64,000 bases of DNA from MGBC120314 sp051877855 (GCA_051877855.1 JBJEJH010000001.1:1-64000), one strand, 5' to 3'; shown: positions 22,399-31,914, numbered from the stretch's first letter. Notes: generated from the letters alone by a model not told the origin. A program made the numbers and translations.

Positions 22399-24777
22399 CT
22401 ATAGGATAAGCCCTCCCACAACATACACTGCCATCGCACAGACCCATGCAACGACACATTGCAGGATAATCATTCCTACTGCCCAGGTCCTTCCAAGTTC
22501 TCTCTTCACCGCCGCAATCGCCGCCACACATGGCGTATAGAGCAGACAGAACACCAGAAGCGATGCTGCGGACAATGGTGTTATCGCAGCAAGCAGTCCC
22601 TCCGTCGTTCCAAAGAGAATCGAAAGGGTCGACACCACACTTTCCTTTGCCATAAATCCCGTAATCAACGCAGTCTGGATTCTCCAGTCACCAAATCCCA
22701 TCGGCGCAAAAACCGGTGCTGCCAGACCTGCCACCATTGCAAGGATACTATCCTTAGAATCGGTCACCATATTCATCCGAAGATCAAATGTTTGTAAAAA
22801 CCAAATGACAACCGTTGCTACAAAAATCACAGTAAAGGCTCTCTGCAGGAAGTCTTTGGCCTTCTCCCACAGAAGCTGCGCCACATTCTTTACTCCCGGC
22901 ATACGATAGTTCGGAAGTTCCATAACAAAGGGTACCGCCTCACCCTTAAACACCGTATTCTTGGAAATCAATGCCATCAGGATTCCCACCAGAATTCCGG
23001 TAAAATACAAGGCAATCATGACCAGTGCACCATGCTTTGGGAAAAATGCCGCTGCAAAGAAACTGTAAATCGGAAGCTTCGCTGTACAGCTCATAAATGG
23101 AATCATCATGATCGTCATCTTGCGATCCCGCTCAGAAGGAAGTGTTCTGCTGGACATAACTCCCGGTACGGAACATCCGAATCCAATAAGCATAGGAACA
23201 ATACTTCTTCCCGACAAACCAATCTTACGAAGCAATTTGTCCATGACAAAAGCCACACGGGCCATATATCCCGTATCTTCCAGTAAGGACAGAAAAAAGA
23301 ACAGTGTCACAATCACCGGCAGAAAGCTTAACACACTTCCCACACCGTTAAAAATCCCATCAATCACCAGGGAATGAAGAACTTCGTTGACATTCCATGC
23401 TGTAAGTACCCCATCCACGACACCGGTGAGCCACTGAATAATCCACTCCAGGATCGCCTGTAACCATGCTCCGATCACATTGAAGGTCAGCCAGAAAATC
23501 AACCCCATGATCCCGATAAACACCGGAATTGCGGTGTATTTCCCGGTAAGAACGCGATCAATTCTGCGGCTTCGCTCCCTTTCCTTACTCTCGTGAGGTT
23601 TCACAACACAGGCTTCCACCAACTTATTAATAAACTTAAACCGCATATCTGCAATAGCTGCCGAACGGTCCAATCCGCATTCTTCCTCCATCTGGCAGAT
23701 AATATGTTCCACCATATCTTCTTCATTGGGGCTTAGCTGCAATGTTTTTAATATTCCTGCATCCCCCTCCACCAGCTTGGTTGCTGCAAATCGAACCGGA
23801 ATCTGTGCCACTTTTGCATGATCCTCAATCAGATGCATGATACCGTGAAGACAACGGTGTACTGCACCATTATGATCATTTTCTTCACAAAAATCCTGTC
23901 TTCCCGGGCATTCCTGATACTTTGCCACATGAAGAGCATGATTCACCAACTCATCAATACCTTCATTCTTGGCCGCTGAAATCGGCACCACCGGAATACC
24001 AAGCATATGCTCCATCTCATTGATATAGATGGAACCACCGTTTCCCCGCACCTCATCCATCATATTAAGAGCCAGCACCATGGGCACATTAAGCTCCATC
24101 AACTGCATTGTAAGATACAGATTGCGTTCAATGTTCGTGGCATCCACGATATTAATAATACCTTTTGGTTTTTCCTCCAAAATGAACTGTCTCGAGACAA
24201 TCTCCTCACTGGTATAAGGTGACAGGGAATAAATTCCCGGAAGATCCGTAACCTGAGTATGTTCCCTTCCACGAATAGATCCGCTCTTGCGGTCAACCGT
24301 GACCCCGGGAAAATTTCCAACATGCTGGTTGGAACCCGTCAACTGATTAAAAAGCGTAGTCTTACCACAATTCTGATTTCCCGCCAAGGCAAAGGTAAGC
24401 TCGCACCCCTCCGGTAATGGATTTTCATGTGCTTTCTCATGGAATCGTCCACCCTCACCAAGGCCGGGATGTTCCGTCTTTGATTTCCCCTTGTCTCCGG
24501 TATTATGTATGACCTTCGGACTTGAATCTGTTTTGGTTTGTTCCGCACTTTTTTCAACCCGATGCACCTCTATTTTTTCCGCATCGGCAAGACGCAGGGT
24601 CAACTCATATCCATGAATTCGAAGTTCCATGGGATCTCCCATGGGAGCATACTTTACGAGGGTAACCTCTGCTCCCGGAATCACTCCCATGTCAAGAAAA
24701 TGCTGCCGGAGTTCTCCCTGACCTTTCACTACATCAATAACTGCACTCTGTCCAATCCCTAAATCCTTTAATGTCAT
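22399..24777 (-). CDS. feoB: FeoA-FeoB fusion, ferrous iron transporter
   Basis: A ferrous iron uptake protein of 792 residues. Residues 1-75 are a FeoA SH3-like domain (MTLKDLGIGQSAVI, LRQHFLDMGVIPGAEVTLV) joined by a charged linker to FeoB. The G domain has G1 AGNQNCGKTTLFNQL, G2 GNFPGVT, G3 DLPGIYSLSPY and G4 ALNMMDE. The membrane part has gate motifs (LSGRSIVPMLIGFGCSVPGVM and LPIYSFFAAAFF). The longer frame opens at 24840 and would overlap ktrA; AAGAAGGA seven bases before the ATG at 24777 fixes the start. It is downstream of the potassium uptake genes on the same strand. The usual small FeoB-associated peptide is not here but at 35478-35615. Confidence 0.95.
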   Translation of the reverse strand: MTLKDLGIGQSAVIDVVKGQGELRQHFLDMGVIPGAEVTLVKYAPMGDPMELRIHGYELTLRLADAEKIEVHRVEKSAEQTKTDSSPKVIHNTGDKGKSKTEHPGLGEGGRFHEKAHENPLPEGCELTFALAGNQNCGKTTLFNQLTGSNQHVGNFPGVTVDRKSGSIRGREHTQVTDLPGIYSLSPYTSEEIVSRQFILEEKPKGIINIVDATNIERNLYLTMQLMELNVPMVLALNMMDEVRGNGGSIYINEMEHMLGIPVVPISAAKNEGIDELVNHALHVAKYQECPGRQDFCEENDHNGAVHRCLHGIMHLIEDHAKVAQIPVRFAATKLVEGDAGILKTLQLSPNEEDMVEHIICQMEEECGLDRSAAIADMRFKFINKLVEACVVKPHESKERERSRRIDRVLTGKYTAIPVFIGIMGLIFWLTFNVIGAWLQAILEWIIQWLTGVVDGVLTAWNVNEVLHSLVIDGIFNGVGSVLSFLPVIVTLFFFLSLLEDTGYMARVAFVMDKLLRKIGLSGRSIVPMLIGFGCSVPGVMSSRTLPSERDRKMTIMMIPFMSCTAKLPIYSFFAAAFFPKHGALVMIALYFTGILVGILMALISKNTVFKGEAVPFVMELPNYRMPGVKNVAQLLWEKAKDFLQRAFTVIFVATVVIWFLQTFDLRMNMVTDSKDSILAMVAGLAAPVFAPMGFGDWRIQTALITGFMAKESVVSTLSILFGTTEGLLAAITPLSAASLLVFCLLYTPCVAAIAAVKRELGRTWAVGMIILQCVVAWVCAMAVYVVGGLIL

Positions 24778-24802
24778 TTGATTATCCTTCTTTAATCCTA
24801 TA

Positions 24803-25480
24803 TTACCAAGGTAACTTGGTGATTGCCTGAACATCCTCATTATTGCCCATAATCATCACCGTCTCATCTTCCTTAAAGACATAATCCGGACTTGGCATAG
24901 GATGAATCTTATCCCCTTTTTTGACTGCCATAATACTCACTTTATATTTATTACGAATAGATAAATTGATGATACTCTTTCCTACCCACTGCTTTGGCGG
25001 AGCAATCTCGTAAATACCGAATTCCGGCGTTAACTCTATGAAATCAAATATATTGTCTGCCGCTAACCGGATGGCCAGTCGTTCTGCGACTGATTTTTCC
25101 GCATAAACCACATAGTCCGCTCCGTTGCGAAGGAGAAGATTCTGATGCACTTCCCGGTTGGCTCTGGCTACAACATATTTACATCCAAGATCCTTCAGAA
25201 GCACTGTGATCTCAAGTACAGTCTGGAAATTATCGCCAATCGCAATGACTGCAAGATCAAAATTAGGAACTCCTATGGTCTTCATAAACCGCTCATCACT
25301 GGCATCTCCAATCATAATCTGCTGCACATAATCCGCGGAGGCATCAGCCCGCTCTTCATTAATATCGATAACCATAACATCGTGGTCATTTTCGATAAAC
25401 TTCTGACACATGTGCCTTCCAAATCTTCCAACACCAATGACTAATATGGATTTCTTAACTCTTGCCTTTGTTTTTTTCAT
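24803..25480 (-). CDS. ktrA: Potassium uptake regulatory subunit KtrA/TrkA
   Basis: A cytosolic RCK protein of 225 residues. The N-terminal Rossmann fold has VIGVGRFGRHM (GxGxxG) and the acidic ribose-binding VIDINEERAD, binding ATP/ADP or NAD. A C-terminal TrkA_C domain (FIELTPEFGIYEIAPPKQWVGKSI onwards) binds c-di-AMP in Gram-positive relatives. It forms a ring that gates KtrB. It lies directly downstream of the channel gene (56-nt gap) on the same strand, the expected ktrB-ktrA pairing. Length matches KtrA rather than the longer two-domain TrkA of proteobacteria. Confidence 0.9.
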   Translation of the reverse strand: MKKTKARVKKSILVIGVGRFGRHMCQKFIENDHDVMVIDINEERADASADYVQQIMIGDASDERFMKTIGVPNFDLAVIAIGDNFQTVLEITVLLKDLGCKYVVARANREVHQNLLLRNGADYVVYAEKSVAERLAIRLAADNIFDFIELTPEFGIYEIAPPKQWVGKSIINLSIRNKYKVSIMAVKKGDKIHPMPSPDYVFKEDETVMIMGNNEDVQAITKLPW

Positions 25481-25536
25481 TTAAGATCTCTCCTTTTCCA
25501 TTTGACCAATTATTTCTATCTCATCCCAATCAATAA

Positions 25537-26910
25537 TCATCCTACCTGTACCTTATCCAATGGGAATTTGGATGGACTCTCGCTTCGCTCCGATGTAAAC
25601 GCCATTAAAACCGTAATGGATCCCACGCGTCCGCAAATCATCAGGAATATAATCAAAAACTTTGTAAACATTCCCACCACCGGTGTCAGGCTAAAGGACG
25701 AGCCCACCGTTGCCATGGCTGATACCGTTTCAAACAATGCTGTGATAATCGGTATACTTTCTACCGAAGAAACAACAATTCCCGTGGATATTGTTACCAA
25801 CAGATATATCATAAACAGACAGGAGGCCGTCTTAATAACATTCTCATCCAGTCGTCTGCCAAAGGCCTCGATATTCTTCTTTCTTTTAATTGTGGCAAAA
25901 ATGCTAAGCCACAGAACTGCAAATGTTGTTGTCTTCAATCCTCCGGCAGTTGAACCGGTAGATCCGCCAATCAGCATCAGGAATATCATTACCAGTTTCC
26001 CCGATTCCGTCATTGCACCAAGATCCACGGTGTTAAATCCTGCCGTTCTTGCGGATACGGACTGAAAGAAGGATGCCAGAATCTTCTGAGAAAAGGTCAG
26101 ATCTTCAAAGGCCTCGCCGTGATATTCCAGAATAAAGAGTAACACAGCACCTAAAAATACTAAAATAACACTAACTGAAAGGACCAGTTTGCTCTGAAGA
26201 TTAAATTTCTTAAAATGAAACTTCTTCTTTCCCAGATCCTGCCATACAAAGAATCCCAGACCGCCGATAAAAATCAACAGCATCAGCACTATATTCACAT
26301 ACCAGTTGCCCACCATTCCCGTCATGGATGAGAACTCTCCCGTAATTCCACCCATCAGGTCAAATCCTGCATTACAGAAAGCCGAAACAGCATGGAATAC
26401 CGAAAAATAAATTCCCTTCATCACACCCAGCCTAGGAATAAAGTAGCCGGACAACAAGATTGCCCCCAGACCTTCTACGGCGAAGGTACCAAAAACAATA
26501 AACTTGGTCATACTGACGATTCCGCCAATCTGTGGGGCGGAAATTGAATCCTGCATAAGGATTCTCTGGCTAAGTCCGATCTTCTTTCGGGCAAAGATTA
26601 ATACCGTAATCGCCATTGCCATAAATCCCATTCCGCCAATTTGAATCAGGAAAAGGATCACCAGCTGACCAAAAGTCGTCCAATGGGTATAGGTATCAAA
26701 CCGCACCAAACCGGTTACGCAGGTTGCTGATGTCGCAGTAAACAGGCAATCGGTAATGGGCGTTGAACCTCCGCCCCTGGTTGAGATGGGAAGTGCCAGT
26801 AAAATCGTACCCATCAAGATAATAAGACAATACCCTATCAATAATATCTTCATGGTAGAAAGACCCTGGCCCGTATTTTTTTCAGAAGGTTTTATCATTT
26901 CATTCTTCAT
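25537..26910 (-). CDS. ktrB: Potassium uptake channel subunit KtrB/TrkH
   Basis: A membrane protein of 457 residues with four M1-P-M2 repeats. Selectivity loops are visible, for example TATSATCVTGLVRFDT, VSAFCNAGFDLMGG, VSARTAGFNTVD and VSAMATVGSSFS; the Gly of each filter is kept. The intramembrane loop GGSTGSTAGGLKTTTF is typical of KtrB/TrkH. It imports K+ (often with Na+) under control of KtrA, encoded next. The N terminus MKNEMIKPSEKNTGQGLSTMKILL is short and cytosolic. Transcribed from the 26911-26988 gap. Confidence 0.92.
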   Translation of the reverse strand: MKNEMIKPSEKNTGQGLSTMKILLIGYCLIILMGTILLALPISTRGGGSTPITDCLFTATSATCVTGLVRFDTYTHWTTFGQLVILFLIQIGGMGFMAMAITVLIFARKKIGLSQRILMQDSISAPQIGGIVSMTKFIVFGTFAVEGLGAILLSGYFIPRLGVMKGIYFSVFHAVSAFCNAGFDLMGGITGEFSSMTGMVGNWYVNIVLMLLIFIGGLGFFVWQDLGKKKFHFKKFNLQSKLVLSVSVILVFLGAVLLFILEYHGEAFEDLTFSQKILASFFQSVSARTAGFNTVDLGAMTESGKLVMIFLMLIGGSTGSTAGGLKTTTFAVLWLSIFATIKRKKNIEAFGRRLDENVIKTASCLFMIYLLVTISTGIVVSSVESIPIITALFETVSAMATVGSSFSLTPVVGMFTKFLIIFLMICGRVGSITVLMAFTSERSESPSKFPLDKVQVG

Positions 26911-26988
26911 TTTCTTCCCCCATCCAACTGTTATGAATCTTATTATATCAAAAAAACTGCAGCAAGAATATCTTATTTTTTCAAAATA

Positions 26989-28914
26989 TTACCCGGCAAT
27001 GCTATTGCCCGTATATAACTGATAATATCTTCCCTTTTCTTCCATCAGCTCGTCATGCGGACCACGCTCGATGATCCGTCCGTTTTCAAGAACCATGATA
27101 CAATCACTGTTCTTAACCGTTGAAAGTCGATGGGCAATAACAAATGTGGTTCTTCCCTTCATCAGACGATCCATTCCGCTCTGAACGATCTTCTCAGTTC
27201 TGGTATCAATGGAGCTTGTTGCCTCATCCAGAATCAGTACCGGCGGATCAGCGATGGCTGCTCTTGCAATGGCAAGGAGCTGTCTCTGTCCCTGACTTAA
27301 GTTCGCACCATCACCGGTAAGAACCGTGTTATAACCATCCGGCAGTCTTCGGATAAATCCGTCTGCATTTGCAAGTTTCGCTGCCGCCATAACCTCCTCA
27401 TCCGTAGCGTCCAGTCTACCGTAACGGATATTCTCCATAACCGTCGCTGTGAAAAGATGTGTATCCTGAAGAACAATACCAAGAGAACGACGAAGATCCG
27501 CTTTCTTGATATGGTTGATATTAATTCCGTCATAACGGATTTTACCATCCTGAATATCGTAGAAACGATTGATCAGGTTGGTAATTGTTGTTTTACCTGC
27601 ACCGGTTGAACCAACAAAAGCAATCTTCTGTCCCGGTGTTGCAAACATCTTGATATTATGAAGGACGATTTTCTCCTCATTGTAACCAAAGTCCACATCA
27701 TTAAAGGTAACATCACCCTTGAGTTCTGTATAAGTACAGCTGTTGCCATCCTTACCGGGATTCTTCCAAGCCCACATACCGGTGTGCTCTAAAGTTTCAA
27801 CGATTTCACCATTCTCGATCTTTGCGTTAACCAAAGTAACATTACCTTCATCGGCCTCCGGCTCTTCATCCAGAAGTTTGAAGATACGATCTGCACCGGC
27901 AAGCGCCATGATAATACTGTTAAACTGCATGCTGACCTGATTAATCGGCATATTAAAACTCTTGTTAAATGTAAGGAAACTTGCCAGACCACCAACGGTA
28001 AATCCTCCGATACCATTTAATACCAGCACACCGCCAACCATTGCACAAAGAACATAACTTACATTACCAAGCTGTGCGTTGATCGGTCCGATGATATTGG
28101 AAAACTGTCCCGCGTTAAATGCACTCCGGTATAGATTTTCATTTAACTCATTAAAACGCTCCTTACTCTTCTCTTCATGACAGAACACCTTAACAACCTT
28201 CTGTCCTTCCATCATTTCCTCGATATATCCGTTAACTGCACCCAGATTCTTCTGCTGTGCCACAAAATATCTGCCTGAAAGCCCTGCCACTTTACCGGTG
28301 GTAAAAAGCATAATCGCCACTACAAAGATTGTCACAAAAGTCAACGGAACATTTAACATCACCATACTGGCAAATACACTGACAATGGTAATCACGCTGG
28401 ACAGAAGCTGTGGCATACTCTGGCTCACCATCTGACGAAGTGCATCAATATCATTGGTGTAGATGGACATAATGTCTCCATGTGCATGGGTATCAAAATA
28501 CTTGATCGGCAGACGTTCCATATGGGTAAACAAATCATCACGGAGATTCTTCAAGGTACCCTGGGACACATTAACCATGATACGATTATAGATAAAGGTC
28601 GACATTGCACCCAGAAAATAGAAGCAGGCCACCTTAAGAATCGCACGCAGCAATGGTCCAAAATCCGGGTTGTCACTTAACAACATCGGTGTAATATAAC
28701 CATCAATCAACGTCTTGGTAAACAACGTTCCCTGAACATTGGCAAGTACACTGGCAAAGATGCATATTACCACAATAATCAAATGAATCGTATAATTCTT
28801 TAATATATATCCCATGACACGCTTAAATAACTTTCCCGGATTTTCAAGCTTTGGTCTAGGTCCACGTCCTCTTGATCCGTGTCCCATCTTAACTTCTTTT
28901 ACTGTCTCTGCCAT
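26989..28914 (-). CDS. Heterodimeric ABC multidrug exporter, catalytically complete half
   Basis: An ABC half-transporter of 641 residues with a six-helix type IV exporter domain (about 40-350) and a nucleotide-binding domain (about 390-640). Walker A is GSTGAGKTT, the signature LSQGQRQLL, Walker B LILDEATSSID with the catalytic Glu present, and the switch His is in VIAHRLST. The N terminus is Arg/Gly-rich (GHGSRGRGPRP). It begins 2 nt after its partner gene and the two behind a MarR-type regulator form the classic marR-ABC-ABC drug-efflux operon (BmrCD/LmrCD type). Substrates are unknown. Confidence 0.92.
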   Translation of the reverse strand: MAETVKEVKMGHGSRGRGPRPKLENPGKLFKRVMGYILKNYTIHLIIVVICIFASVLANVQGTLFTKTLIDGYITPMLLSDNPDFGPLLRAILKVACFYFLGAMSTFIYNRIMVNVSQGTLKNLRDDLFTHMERLPIKYFDTHAHGDIMSIYTNDIDALRQMVSQSMPQLLSSVITIVSVFASMVMLNVPLTFVTIFVVAIMLFTTGKVAGLSGRYFVAQQKNLGAVNGYIEEMMEGQKVVKVFCHEEKSKERFNELNENLYRSAFNAGQFSNIIGPINAQLGNVSYVLCAMVGGVLVLNGIGGFTVGGLASFLTFNKSFNMPINQVSMQFNSIIMALAGADRIFKLLDEEPEADEGNVTLVNAKIENGEIVETLEHTGMWAWKNPGKDGNSCTYTELKGDVTFNDVDFGYNEEKIVLHNIKMFATPGQKIAFVGSTGAGKTTITNLINRFYDIQDGKIRYDGININHIKKADLRRSLGIVLQDTHLFTATVMENIRYGRLDATDEEVMAAAKLANADGFIRRLPDGYNTVLTGDGANLSQGQRQLLAIARAAIADPPVLILDEATSSIDTRTEKIVQSGMDRLMKGRTTFVIAHRLSTVKNSDCIMVLENGRIIERGPHDELMEEKGRYYQLYTGNSIAG

Positions 28915-28916
28915 TC

Positions 28917-30665
28917 TTACTCACCCACCTTTTCATCAAAATCACCACTACCGGAAGTCTGTGATTCATATACTTCACGATAGATTTCATTATTTGCAAG
29001 CAATTCTTCATGGGTTCCAAAACCACTGATCTTACCGTCATCCATAACGATGATACGGTCTGCACTGCTTACCGAGGATACTCTCTGCGCAATAATAATC
29101 TTGGTTGTATTCGGAATTTCCTCTGCAAATGCCTTACGGATCTTTGCATCGGTAGCTGTGTCAACTGCACTGGTGGAGTCATCCAGAATCAGAATCTTTG
29201 GCTTCTTAAGAAGTGCTCTTGCAATACAGAGACGCTGCTTCTGACCACCGGACACATTGGAACCGCCCTGCTCAATAAAGGTGTTATATTTATCCGGCAT
29301 CTTCTGGATAAATTCATCGGCACAGGCCAGCTTACATGCACGGATACATTCCTCCTCCGTGGCATTTTCATCACCCCAGCGAAGATTCTCGAGGATGGTT
29401 CCGGAGAACAATACATTTTTCTGAAGAACTACAGAAACTTCATTACGAACCGTCTCAAGATCATATTCACGAACATCGGTTCCGCCGACCAATACAGCTC
29501 CCTCCGTCACATCGTAGAGACGGCTGATCAGATTCACCAGGCTGGTCTTGGCACTACCGGTTCCGCCAACGACACCGATGGTCTCCCCCGCCTTAATCGA
29601 AAGATTGATGTCACTAAGTACCGGTTTATCACTATTCTTATTATAGCTGAAGCTTACATTTCTAAATTCAATGCTGCCATCCTTCAACTCCATCTTCGGA
29701 TTTTCCGGATTAACAATGTCTGCCTTCTCATCCAAAACCTCTTTAATACGCTTTAAGCTTGCCGAGCTCATGGTTAACATAACAAAAATCATAGAAAGCA
29801 TCATAAGGCTCATTAAGATATTCATGCAGTACGTAAGAAGATTCATGAGCTGTCCTGTGGTAAGTCCATCCACCACAATCATTTTGGCTCCCAACCAGCT
29901 GATCAGCAGGATACAGGTATATACTGTAAGCTGCATCAATGGCATATTAAGTACGATCATTTTCTCCGCATTTACGAACATCTTATAGAGATTACCCGTT
30001 GCCGCGGTAAACTTGGTATTTTCATAGTCTTCTCTTACAAATGCCTTCACGACACGGATTGCCGACACATTCTCCTGAACCGATGCATTCAGATCATCAT
30101 ACTTTTTGAACACCTCGCTGAAATACTTCGTGGTCTTGCTGATAATAAACGCAAGACAAACCCCAAGAAATATCACTGCTCCAAGATATACCAAAGACAA
30201 TTTTGCATTGATGGTAAATGCCATACACATGGCAAAAATCAAGCTAAAGGGTGCTCTTGTACCCATACGCAATAACATCTGATATGCGTTCTGCACATTC
30301 GTCACATCCGTGGTAAGTCTCGTTACCAGACCGGCTGTGCTGAATTTATCAATATTTGCGAAGGAGAATGTCTGAATATTCTCATACATGGCTCCTCGTA
30401 AGTTTCTTGCAAGTCCCGAGGAAGCCTTGGCTCCGTAGCGTCCTCCAAGGATACCTACCAGCAGCGCAACTAAGGCTGCAACAAACATCATCGCACCCAT
30501 CTTATAGATATGCGCCATATCTCCCTTTTCTACACCATTATCCACGATGGAAGCCATCATCAGCGGAATAATCATTTCCATGATTACTTCCAAAATCATG
30601 AACAACGGTGTAAGAATCGAATCTTTTTTAAATTCATGTAAATTATCTAATACTGTTCGAATCAT
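28917..30665 (-). CDS. Heterodimeric ABC multidrug exporter, degenerate-site half
   Basis: An ABC half-transporter of 582 residues. The exporter domain occupies about 1-310. In the nucleotide-binding domain Walker A is GGTGSAKTS, the signature VSGGQKQRL, and Walker B reads ILILDDSTSAVD, so the catalytic Glu is replaced by Asp. The switch position reads IAQRVSS, with Gln in place of the usual His. Both changes mark the non-hydrolysing site of heterodimeric exporters, so this protein should pair with the canonical half encoded 2 nt downstream. It follows the MarR gene by 12 nt. Confidence 0.92.
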   Translation of the reverse strand: MIRTVLDNLHEFKKDSILTPLFMILEVIMEMIIPLMMASIVDNGVEKGDMAHIYKMGAMMFVAALVALLVGILGGRYGAKASSGLARNLRGAMYENIQTFSFANIDKFSTAGLVTRLTTDVTNVQNAYQMLLRMGTRAPFSLIFAMCMAFTINAKLSLVYLGAVIFLGVCLAFIISKTTKYFSEVFKKYDDLNASVQENVSAIRVVKAFVREDYENTKFTAATGNLYKMFVNAEKMIVLNMPLMQLTVYTCILLISWLGAKMIVVDGLTTGQLMNLLTYCMNILMSLMMLSMIFVMLTMSSASLKRIKEVLDEKADIVNPENPKMELKDGSIEFRNVSFSYNKNSDKPVLSDINLSIKAGETIGVVGGTGSAKTSLVNLISRLYDVTEGAVLVGGTDVREYDLETVRNEVSVVLQKNVLFSGTILENLRWGDENATEEECIRACKLACADEFIQKMPDKYNTFIEQGGSNVSGGQKQRLCIARALLKKPKILILDDSTSAVDTATDAKIRKAFAEEIPNTTKIIIAQRVSSVSSADRIIVMDDGKISGFGTHEELLANNEIYREVYESQTSGSGDFDEKVGE

Positions 30666-30677
30666 ATAAACTCCTCA

Positions 30678-31133
30678 TTATTCTGTGATATTTGAAATCA
30701 TTTTCTTAATTGTACGAAGGAACACTTCATAATCTTCTTCTGAAATTCCCTCACGCATCTTCTTTTCCATTTTTTTTATATTATCTGTAATCTGCTTATC
30801 GATTTTCCTGGACTTCTCCGTCATGATAATTTTCTTACACCGTCCATCCTTCTCACTGGGAACGCGCTTCACCAAATCATTTTTTTCCATCAGGTGTAGT
30901 ACTTCTGTCAGTGTGGATTTTCCAATGTTAAGTTCTCTTTCCAACTCATGTTGGAAGATATCATGATCCGGATGATGCACAATATATCCAAGAATCCATC
31001 GTTGCATCATCGTAAGTTTATTAACATGATCTTGTTCATTAGTACTATTATTGTCCTGTGCGGCGGACCTTTTCTTAATTGCATTACATAACTCCCGTAC
31101 TAAGAATCCCGCATGATTCTCTCGATTGTCCAT
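30678..31133 (-). CDS. MarR-family transcriptional regulator
   Basis: A winged-helix regulator of 151 residues. The DNA-binding core is LTMMQRWILGYIVHHPDHDIFQHELERELNIGKSTLTEVLHLMEKNDLVKRVPSEKDGRCKKIIM, with the wing Asp-Gly-Arg present, flanked by dimerisation helices. It heads the operon encoding the ABC exporter pair and should repress it until a ligand binds. The predicted promoter is 31339-31366, so the transcript would carry a leader of about 200 nt that contains palindromic element copy 2. AGGAGGAAC precedes the ATG. Confidence 0.92.
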   Translation of the reverse strand: MDNRENHAGFLVRELCNAIKKRSAAQDNNSTNEQDHVNKLTMMQRWILGYIVHHPDHDIFQHELERELNIGKSTLTEVLHLMEKNDLVKRVPSEKDGRCKKIIMTEKSRKIDKQITDNIKKMEKKMREGISEEDYEVFLRTIKKMISNITE

Positions 31134-31184
31134 ATGTTCCTCCTCTCCTATAATTAATTAAGACCTTTGCGAAACAAATATAAT

Positions 31185-31310
31185 GTTTGTGTATAATTAT
31201 TTCGTGGCAATTGCGCGCCGTCGGTACTTGGACGCCGTTTTTTGGCGTCTTATGTACCGCAACGAGCGCGCTCTTAGTGCAAACGTGCCACGAAATAATT
31301 ATACACAAAC
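31185..31310. repeat. Long palindromic element, copy 2
   Basis: A 126-bp element with perfect 25-bp terminal inverted repeats (31185-31209 and 31286-31310), inner GCGCGC pairing and a central hairpin GACGCC-GTTTTTT-GGCGTC. It is homologous to 22234-22357, including the preceding TTTGCGAAACA found beside both copies. As RNA in the marR leader it would fold into a long branched hairpin directly upstream of the ribosome site. Confidence 0.82.
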
Positions 31311-31338
31311 TCATCATAATTGTTCGGGCACGAATTAT

Positions 31339-31366
31339 ATTATACTAGAATAGAACATTATGTCAA
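31339..31366 (-). promoter_or_regulatory. Promoter of the marR-ABC-ABC operon
   Basis: On the minus strand: perfect -35 TTGACA (31366-31361), a 16-bp spacer and perfect -10 TATAAT (31344-31339). Confidence 0.75.
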
Positions 31367-31375
31367 TATTGTTTC

Positions 31376-31404
31376 TTGACATTGCACCGGGACAAACTTA
31401 TAAT
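31376..31404 (+). promoter_or_regulatory. Promoter of the small membrane protein gene
   Basis: Perfect -35 TTGACA (31376-31381), a 17-bp spacer and perfect -10 TATAAT (31399-31404), about 50 nt before the start codon. Confidence 0.8.
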
Positions 31405-31452
31405 CATCTACGTATACTTTTATCATATTACACTATAGGAGGAAAATCTATT

Positions 31453-31806
31453 ATGGTACGTACTATTTTAGGTGTTGTTTTAACACTCGTTGGCGTTGTA
31501 GCCCTTTATATGTTCGTATTACCAAAGAGCAAGGACGGCAACTTTAGCAATCCTTTCTTACAGCAGTTACATGACTTCTTCTTATTTAAGAAGTTATACA
31601 TTGAGAGCGTGATCCGTTTTCTCTATGTTGTTGCAACTGTATTCTGTATCGCCAATGGCTTTGTAACACTCTTCGGCAAGACATTTTTTGCCGGTCTTGG
31701 CATGATGATCTTTGGTCCTATCGCAGTTCGTATTACATTCGAATTTGCAATGATGACCATTCTTCTGATCAAGAATGTAATCGAGATCAACAATAAGTTA
31801 AAGTAA
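31453..31806 (+). CDS. Small integral membrane protein, unknown
   Basis: A 117-residue protein with three or four hydrophobic segments: VRTILGVVLTLVGVVALYMFV at the N terminus, then VIRFLYVVATVFCIANGFVTLF, FFAGLGMMIFGPIAVRITFEFAMMTILLI. A short polar loop after the first helix reads LPKSKDGNFSNPFLQQLHDFF. A longer frame opens at 31360, but GGAGG lies immediately upstream of the ATG at 31453. It has a consensus promoter and its own strong terminator, so it is a highly expressed single-gene unit. Divergent from the marR operon, possibly sharing an operator. Function not recognised. Confidence 0.82.
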   Translation: MVRTILGVVLTLVGVVALYMFVLPKSKDGNFSNPFLQQLHDFFLFKKLYIESVIRFLYVVATVFCIANGFVTLFGKTFFAGLGMMIFGPIAVRITFEFAMMTILLIKNVIEINNKLK

Positions 31807-31823
31807 TCTGTATTACATAATAT

Positions 31824-31864
31824 AAAAGGCTCCGGGGTTTCTGATATGTACCCGGAGCCTTTTT
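31824..31864 (+). terminator. Terminator after the small membrane protein gene
   Basis: AAAAGGCTCCGGG and CCCGGAGCCTTTTT form a perfect stem with a 14-nt loop and T-tail. An A-run on the other side makes it usable in both directions, including for the DUF368 gene ending at 31915. Confidence 0.9.
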
Positions 31865-31914
31865 AACTCAATTCTATTATCCTGATTTTCTATCTTACGA
31901 TCCTAATGAATCCA

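Larger units (their letters stand above)
31134..31452. promoter_or_regulatory. Divergent promoter region with a structured leader
   Basis: 319 bp between marR (minus) and the small membrane protein gene (plus). It holds palindromic element copy 2 (31185-31310), the marR promoter (31339-31366) and the opposite promoter (31376-31404). The two -35 boxes form TGTCAA-N9-TTGACA, a possible shared operator. Confidence 0.7.

Noticed and set aside
22234..31310. The two palindromic elements as insertion sequences
   Set aside because: Each is only 124-126 bp, with no transposase frame; they may be MITE-like but are not IS elements in themselves.
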